Below, one piece after another: positions 58,122 through 64,000 of a stretch of DNA of 64,000 nucleotides; position 1 is the stretch's first letter; each line of letters opens with the position of its first letter. The position numbers and the translations under genes are program-made. Under the pieces are notes generated by a model, which saw only the letters and a list, made by a program, of their open reading frames with translations, ran no database searches and was not told the DNA's origin. Location: the NCBI RefSeq assembly GCF_028554725.1, contig NC_071671.1, positions 1,895,001 through 1,959,000 of the forward strand, read 5' to 3'. Origin of the DNA: Zeugodacus cucurbitae. Its lineage: Eukaryota > Arthropoda > Insecta > Diptera > Tephritidae.

Positions 58122-58585
58122 TATGTGATGTGTTAAAAAAATAACGGGAATTTTAAAGTTTCACAGATTTGGAACGTCCAATTGTCAATTTTTATTATGT
58201 TGATAAACATGTCCCTGAAGTAGGATAACATTTATGCTGTATTCGTTACTTAGTTTGTCTGTAGCAGTCGCTTCTTTGTGAATTCTTGTCTAAAAACAAA
58301 ACTATAACGATGCCGCAGCCTCCCCTCCATATTCGACATCCAACCTGTGTGACCTTTTTCTATTTCCAAACATAAAGAGAACCTTAAAGGATGTTGTTTT
58401 ACAAAATACGAGAAACAGTCAAAGGCTATCCCAAAAATTGAGTTTAAGAAATGTTTCGACAATTGACAGAACCCGAGACATAAGTAAAAAATATCAAACG
58501 AGGACTATTTTAAATGCGGTTCATTGAAGTAGACGAATAAATAAATATTTTTTCAATTCCCGTTATTTTTTGAACACACCTCGTA
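58122..58585 (+). mobile_element. Mariner-type element, copy 2, with transposase relic
   Basis: Ends match in inverted orientation over about 31 bp (right end, read outward-in, TACGAGGTGTGTTCAAAAAA; left has three or four substitutions). The interior keeps a scrap of transposase on the plus strand: PQPP followed after a one-base shift by CD.FLFP-like residues (around 58315-58365), then TLKGCCF and KAIPKIEFKKCFDN (to about 58464). These correspond to the third catalytic region and C-terminus of mariner transposases. Frameshifts and stops make it a dead remnant. TA is present at both edges. Confidence 0.85.
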
Positions 58586-60112
58586 TTTCTTCACTACAAT
58601 GCCAACTCCACACTAACAACTATCAACTCCAAAAACAAGCAACAACATGAATTTCGTCAATTGAAAATCAACAATTTTGAAAGCTTTAAAGCTGGAACGA
58701 CGTGTCAATTGATTGTATTTTAAATTTAGCGTTGAATTAAAGTTTAATTTGAACTCGCTATAATTGTAATTGTCATTTAATTGAATTGCCTAATAGATGG
58801 AAGCGATGCTGGCAAATTGGTTTTGTGGACCAATACCAACTGAGTTCAACGAATTCATCAAACGTAACAAATTTTGAAATAAGATTGAGAAAGAGAGCTT
58901 TTGAATGGTTTCTAACAAATAACGGTACTTTTAAAATCGAAATGATATGCTTTTGTTGTTATTGATATTACACAACTGAAAGGGTATTCGAATACGGTTC
59001 GTTTTTTTAACTAAAAAATAAGCAATTCTCACTTTCACACCATTTTTATTTTATCCCAAATACTGTTGCTTCTTGCGTTACACCTACTAACTAATTGTCT
59101 ATTGCTAATACCACCAACAACAACAACACTCGCTACTGCAACGTTTCTTTCATTTATCAACTGTGCAAACAGGTGAATGGGCGTTTAAGAGTTGCTTTTC
59201 GAAAAGGTGTTGCCAAATATGTTAATGCTGTCTGAGTGGAAGCTGCAACATTTCAGTCAACAACTCATTGAAAAAAATTCGCAAATCAGATTTTATTTAT
59301 TTAATGCCAAATCACGTTGCTTACGGTGTTAAAGCGTGTGCGAAAACACACATGTAACCTCTCTGTGTGCCTGTGTATTTGATAATGAAAGTAACAATTG
59401 TAACAACCAGCTGAAATAATGAATAAACGCTGATTGTTGTTGTATAATGAAAGCTGTTACAGTAGACTCCATCAATATTTTTGTACCTTTATATTGTAGG
59501 GGATTGTGTGACGCAAGCCAGCAACGGCGCCAAACCTTGAATTATGCTCCCATTTTCGTACGTCTTTAGAAATTGTATTACATATTTTCACTTCAGTTTA
59601 TTTTTTTCTAACTAGGGCATTAATACAATGGCGTATAATAAGTTCACGCTTTAACAGAGTTGCACGACACAGCCACTTTGACTTCGATTTGCCAGCACCT
59701 GATGCCCGATTTTTTTTATTATTCATTATTTAATATTTCTTTATTGGCAATCTGTTTTTTGACAGCTTTTATGCATAGTGTTTCATTAGATGTATTCAAA
59801 TCAGGTCAACATTTTGATATGAACTGCGCATGCGCAGCAGTTGTCTATTGGTTTTGGGTAATAAAATGGTTTAATAAGTAATTAAAAATAGATTTCGTTA
59901 ATTTTTAATATTTGAAAATAAATTTATAAACTATTTTTAATAAATTTATAATCTATTTTCACAGGTGAATAATATTTTGTATCACTAAACACAGTAAATA
60001 CTTGATCGAAATTGCATTTTGGACTTAAGCTTAATTTATAATTATTTTTATTAATTTTGTATTACAAATTTAAACTCAAATTATGTTATATAGTTGCCAT
60101 ATATATATTTAA

Positions 60113-60143
<31 letters not shown>

Positions 60144-61119
60144 GAGAACACTCCACACATCTGCTCATGCGCAAGAACAACATTCCTGCTCGCCTATGCC
60201 GCATTTATCTTTTGCGCGTCTACATAGTCATTTATAATCCAAGCGCTATGCATATGTATCCTCTTATGTGGTCACAGAGTCAAGAAAAACACACAGAAAA
60301 TGTGCGCTTTGCTGTCAAATGCCGACAAGCGTCGCTGATGCGTCAAGTGTCGATGGCGGAATAGTTGTTTCGTTTATCATTTTTTCTTATTTTTTTTCAT
60401 ACAAAGTGTATGTTTTTGTTGTTGTTGTTGATTTTTTTCAATTATTCCGCATAGTTGGTTCTGAGTGCGTTGGCAGTAGGGCACTCGACTGGTCTTAGGC
60501 AAATAGTTGATTACTTACTTAGATAAGTTGTGTTGAGCATGCGCTAAAGCGGATTTCAGGCAAAGCATGTTGAAATCATAACTAGATATACATATGTATA
60601 TATTCACATGAGTATGAGTAATTTGCTTAAGTTCTTCTAATTATGAGCATAACATCATTTGTGTAAACAAACAATTTAAATTTCCATGATCTAGTTTGAA
60701 GTTTGAATACGGAAGCGTTACTCAGATTCACACCTACGAAGTGCCTTACAAATGCACAAATATATTTTTAGCACACCATTCAGTATTCTGTTGCGGTCAT
60801 TAATGAAACAGCTTGAAAACGCACTCACTCCGCTGCTGACCACTCCTAATGTGAGTGTTGGTGTGAGTTCATAAGTTCTATTTTGGGGTTTGATTTAAAT
60901 ATATTATTTACTTTATAAAATATTTATGAAAACTTGTTCCGTGAAAGTCTGTAATAGAATAATGTCCATCTACCTCTGTTCTTAAAAGGATTAATGTTCG
61001 TGTCCCTCTCCCTCTGTTCTTCAAAGAATTCGTCTGCATCTGGATTTCCACAAAGTGTTTCTCCTCACAAGTTCTGTGATAATTCCGACCTCTTCTATAT
61101 GTCATGCCATTCATTTGGT
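58586..61119. other. Intergenic, no gene seen
   Basis: AT-rich with a 28-base T run at 60116-60143 and a GTT microsatellite at about 60416-60429. Open frames are random in appearance. Confidence 0.45.
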
Positions 61120-61480
61120 TCTACAGCTTCCTTTGTGAGCTGTGCCCTGCTGCACAATACGCCTTCAAGTTACTCTATCTTTACTGTCTCTCTCCAGTTT
61201 TCCAGTCAGAGTTCCTTCAGATCTTCGATTATTTTGTCCAACCACCTTTATCTTCTACTTCCTCTTGCTTTTAGAGTGAATGCGATCGCTCTTCCATTAA
61301 CTTCTTTTGGACTCTTGTATTGTCCATTCTTGTAACATGACTTAGTCGTCTTATTTGTTGTGTTTTAATAAATAGCACCACGTTTCCTCTTGGAATTAGC
61401 TGGTCACATTCGTTATTCCATCTTATCATCCATTCAATAGGTACAATTCTGATTAGGCCGACAATTCTTCGGATAATTTA
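61120..61480 (-). mobile_element. Non-LTR retrotransposon C-terminal relic
   Basis: On the minus strand, reading down from about 61480, one frame gives LFIKTQQIRRLSHVTRMD followed by NTRVQKKLMEE. After a frameshift near 61285 another gives RWLDKIIEDLKEL, a stop, and LENWRETVKIE. This order (IK.QR..WLGH..RM, then R.RWLDD...DL...G...W) is the typical C-terminal tail of RTE/Jockey-like insect reverse transcriptase proteins. Frameshift plus stops mean it is inactive. Edges not determined. Confidence 0.75.
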
Positions 61481-61988
61481 TATTTTGAAGGTCATCAATC
61501 TCTTCTACATATCGTATATTTCGCTAAAATTTGTTATCGCGTGTGGTCGGATCGATATTTGCCTTGGCTTGATATATTTATATATTGTAACCATATATGA
61601 TGCTTCATACAAGGTGTAACTCATTCAGATTACTTCGAGAATTGGCAAAATACCGAACTTGACGTCCAGGGATCGGTTTTGTTCAATCTTTGTGAGATTT
61701 TGAGAGGTCAGTAGAGTTCAAAAGTCCATTAGTCGCCTGACATCAACTGAAATGGTGCTTCGGGCTGAGATTATGGAGATATATGTATGGCTTTCAGACA
61801 AACACGACCGAATCTTCAGATCAGTGTTTTACATAACACAGCCGTCGTCCGACTTTCGGTAATATTTCCGACCGGGAAAGCCATTACCTGTGTAAAAAAG
61901 ATACTATGCAGACCCATACATTATGACAATGACACTTATATCCCCAAGTTGTGAACCCAAAATATTGTTTTTGGACATTTTCGAATAA

Positions 61989-62128
61989 TACCTGGTGTGT
62001 TCAAAAAATAACGGGAATTGTAAAATTTCTCAGGTTTGGAGAGTTCAATTGTCAATTTTTTTTATTATTTTATTTTATTTTTTAATTAAAAAAATGAAAT
62101 TCACAGTTACTTTTGAACACACCTCGTA
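61989..62128. mobile_element. Mariner-type element, copy 3, short
   Basis: Left end TACCTGGTGTGTTCAAAAAA at 61989 and right end inverted TACGAGGTGTGTTCAAAAGT at 62128 enclose 140 bp with no coding capacity. The first ~65 bp (through ATTGTCAATTTTT) match copy 2, so it is a deletion derivative of the same family rather than an independent MITE. Confidence 0.85.
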
Positions 62129-64000
62129 TGTAATCTTGCGTTTCAATTTCTTTGTTAGAAAAGCAGAGTCTTTTAGTACATGTCAGCGAAACTCATCTCC
62201 TTTTACTCTTTGACATATCAAAACTAATTTTTTTTATATTTTTTGAAGTGCCCTTCGTCTGTTATGTTTTTTAGTGTACTATAAAAAAGTTGCCTAGAGT
62301 AACTACCACCTGTAGAGAGACAATTTTTCATAGTTCAGATATTGAAATAATTAAATAAACATATTTACCTTAAATTACCGTAGTAAATCGCTTATTCCAA
62401 CAAAATATCTCTGCAATTAAAGCAAACATAAATCAAGATTCATTAAATTTTATATTTTTTAAACAATTGAGGAATACAAAGACGTCAGTTGTCATTAGTT
62501 ACTGTAATTCATGCCAGTAGTAGCCGAAATCCTTCCATGTTGAGCACACATACATACTTACTTACATAGATGTGCAATAAGAGCTAGTATGCAGGGCCTT
62601 GATTTTGATGATTTTTCCACTTGCAGTTAAATTCAAATTATCTCATTTAAGCATTAACTTGCTCATAACTCTAAACAACAATTAAGTGCATATTATGTAA
62701 ATACAAGTAGATTTAGGTGACAAGGTCGCGAATGCCAAATCATTGAAGCGTACAATTTAATTAAGAAAACATTTCAAAAAAACAAAAACAAAAGCAATGA
62801 CACTTAAATCACAAATATATAAACGAATTTCTATGTAAATATCACAGCAGCCAAATTTGATTAGATAAGATGAGAGACACAAATTGAAAAGTGCTTGGAA
62901 AAATAAAACGGTATAAAACAAAAACAAAAACAACAACAAAATCGACAGTCACCACAAAATTGATTTTCTTCAAGGTGTACAACAACAATAGCAAAAGCAG
63001 TGCAATCGCCGAAATACTTTTGGAGCTCATTAAGCGAAAATGACGATTCATGAGGTACAAATTTACGTACCACACAGACGGTATGTATGTATATATGTAT
63101 GAGTGTGTGTGTGTGTTTGTTGTACAAATGCAGATCGTTTAAAAAACATGATTTCCTGCATGAGCGCGGCGAACATGCCATCGATTATGAGCCCATTATC
63201 AAGACGATTGCAATTATAACTGCAGCAAAAACAGCAATAATAATTGCAACAACAAAAATAACAGTAACAACAAATATTGTAGTAAACCACCAAATAAGAG
63301 CAGCAATATGCATAAAGTAACAACAACAACAACCCCAACGGCAAGCACACGTGATTACATTGGCAGCTGGCAGCCGTGGCATTATACGCCAGCAAAGTCA
63401 GCAACTGTGGCAATACTCATATGTGATTATGTGCATTTAATATTGCCAACTAAGTGCTGTTATAATTGCACACAACGCCGCCGCCATCAACAGCACGAGC
63501 ATTATGAACGCCGTTGTCATCAACAACATCGACATCACCAAAGCAATCTCACAGCATCTCCAACTCAACTCACAGCTCAACGCCTCATCACCACATCAGC
63601 GCCGCTGTCGACAACAACATTATTTCATCTTCGCGCCATTCAAAGGCATAAGGCATTCGCAGGCATTGAGCTATGGCATTCAGTGGTGCGCAGGCGCGCA
63701 GGCGTACGGACATTCTGGCGCAGCAAATTAATGTCGCTGCACAAATAACAAACAAACCGAGTAGTAGCAGAACGAACGAACGAACGAAAAGCGGCGGCAA
63801 CCTGCAATGCGCTTCGTCTGCATGTGTGTGTGTGCGCTGTCTTTGGGGGGTGACCCAATTCCGAAGGTCAGGCCCAATGTGCATATGGCTATACGGCGCA
63901 AATCGTCGATAAGTGCCAAACCAAATTGCCAATTGCAAAAGGTAATTTGTTCATCATCGTCAATCATTCACACAGTTGCACTTCGCAGCACTTCGTCGCG
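62129..64000. other. Window end, no supported gene
   Basis: AT-rich up to about 63050, then a TG/TATG microsatellite (63080-63120), CAA/CAR-rich DNA (63200-63350) and a GC-richer end with an ACGA-type repeat (63770-63792). Open frames at 63308-63748 (+) and several minus frames overlap each other and are Thr/His/Gln-rich, as expected from simple repeats. It could be the 5' UTR or promoter of a gene outside the window. Confidence 0.4.

Noticed and set aside
60116..60143. 28-base T run as a possible retrotransposon tail
   Set aside because: No element body or target duplication was found next to it; a plain homopolymer is the simpler reading.
63308..63748. 146-codon plus-strand open frame, Thr/His/Gln-rich
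   Set aside because: Mostly simple repeat translation, with competing open frames on both strands. It might be part of a gene beyond the window, but nothing in the sequence shows it.

Overview
The window is nuclear DNA from a higher fly (Brachycera), most likely a true fruit fly (Tephritidae such as Bactrocera, Zeugodacus or Ceratitis). The reasons are Drosophila-like proteins split by many 53-90 bp GT-AG introns, AT-rich spacers, and insect transposon relics. The assignment to Tephritidae is inference. All gene models were spliced by eye: reading phase was checked across each junction against family similarity, so coding exons are well supported but UTRs are not.

Left part (1-24 kb) is gene dense. 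A Golgi alpha-1,4-galactosyltransferase-like gene (-) is divergent from the splicing factor Prp40 (+). They are followed by a mitochondrial phosphate carrier (+), the DEAD-box helicase DDX24 (+), and Dcc1 of the alternative clamp loader (-, convergent with DDX24). Next come a PH-like/tyrosine-motif docking protein (+) and a secreted CUB-domain protein (-). An extremely AT-rich block with a decayed repeat of about 420 bp (25.2-26.8 kb) lies upstream of the CUB gene.

Middle part (28-43.4 kb): a complete seven-exon VWA/Cache membrane protein (CACHD1 / Drosophila CG16868 type, -), an atypical cuticle-like protein gene with a 15-bp starting exon and a clear TATA box (-), and the pro-resilin-like cuticle gene Cpr56F (-). 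A 5'-truncated non-LTR retrotransposon with a 12-bp target duplication sits between the two cuticle genes.

Right part (43.4-64 kb) has no gene I can support. It holds an internally deleted Tc1/mariner-superfamily transposon with intact ends, two more copies of a mariner-type family that also occurs at 37.5 kb, a repeat of about 1.2 kb with short inverted ends, a non-LTR relic, tandem duplications and CAA/CAG-type microsatellites. It could be a long intron or the regulatory domain of a gene outside the window.

I found no evidence of a wholly new biological system. The most interesting leads are the docking-protein architecture of the 15-18.5 kb gene, a duplicated peptide bounded by Lys-Arg in the CUB protein, the half RR-domain cuticle-like gene beside Cpr56F, and a retrotransposon carrying a 107-bp duplication around filler DNA that resembles a nearby locus.
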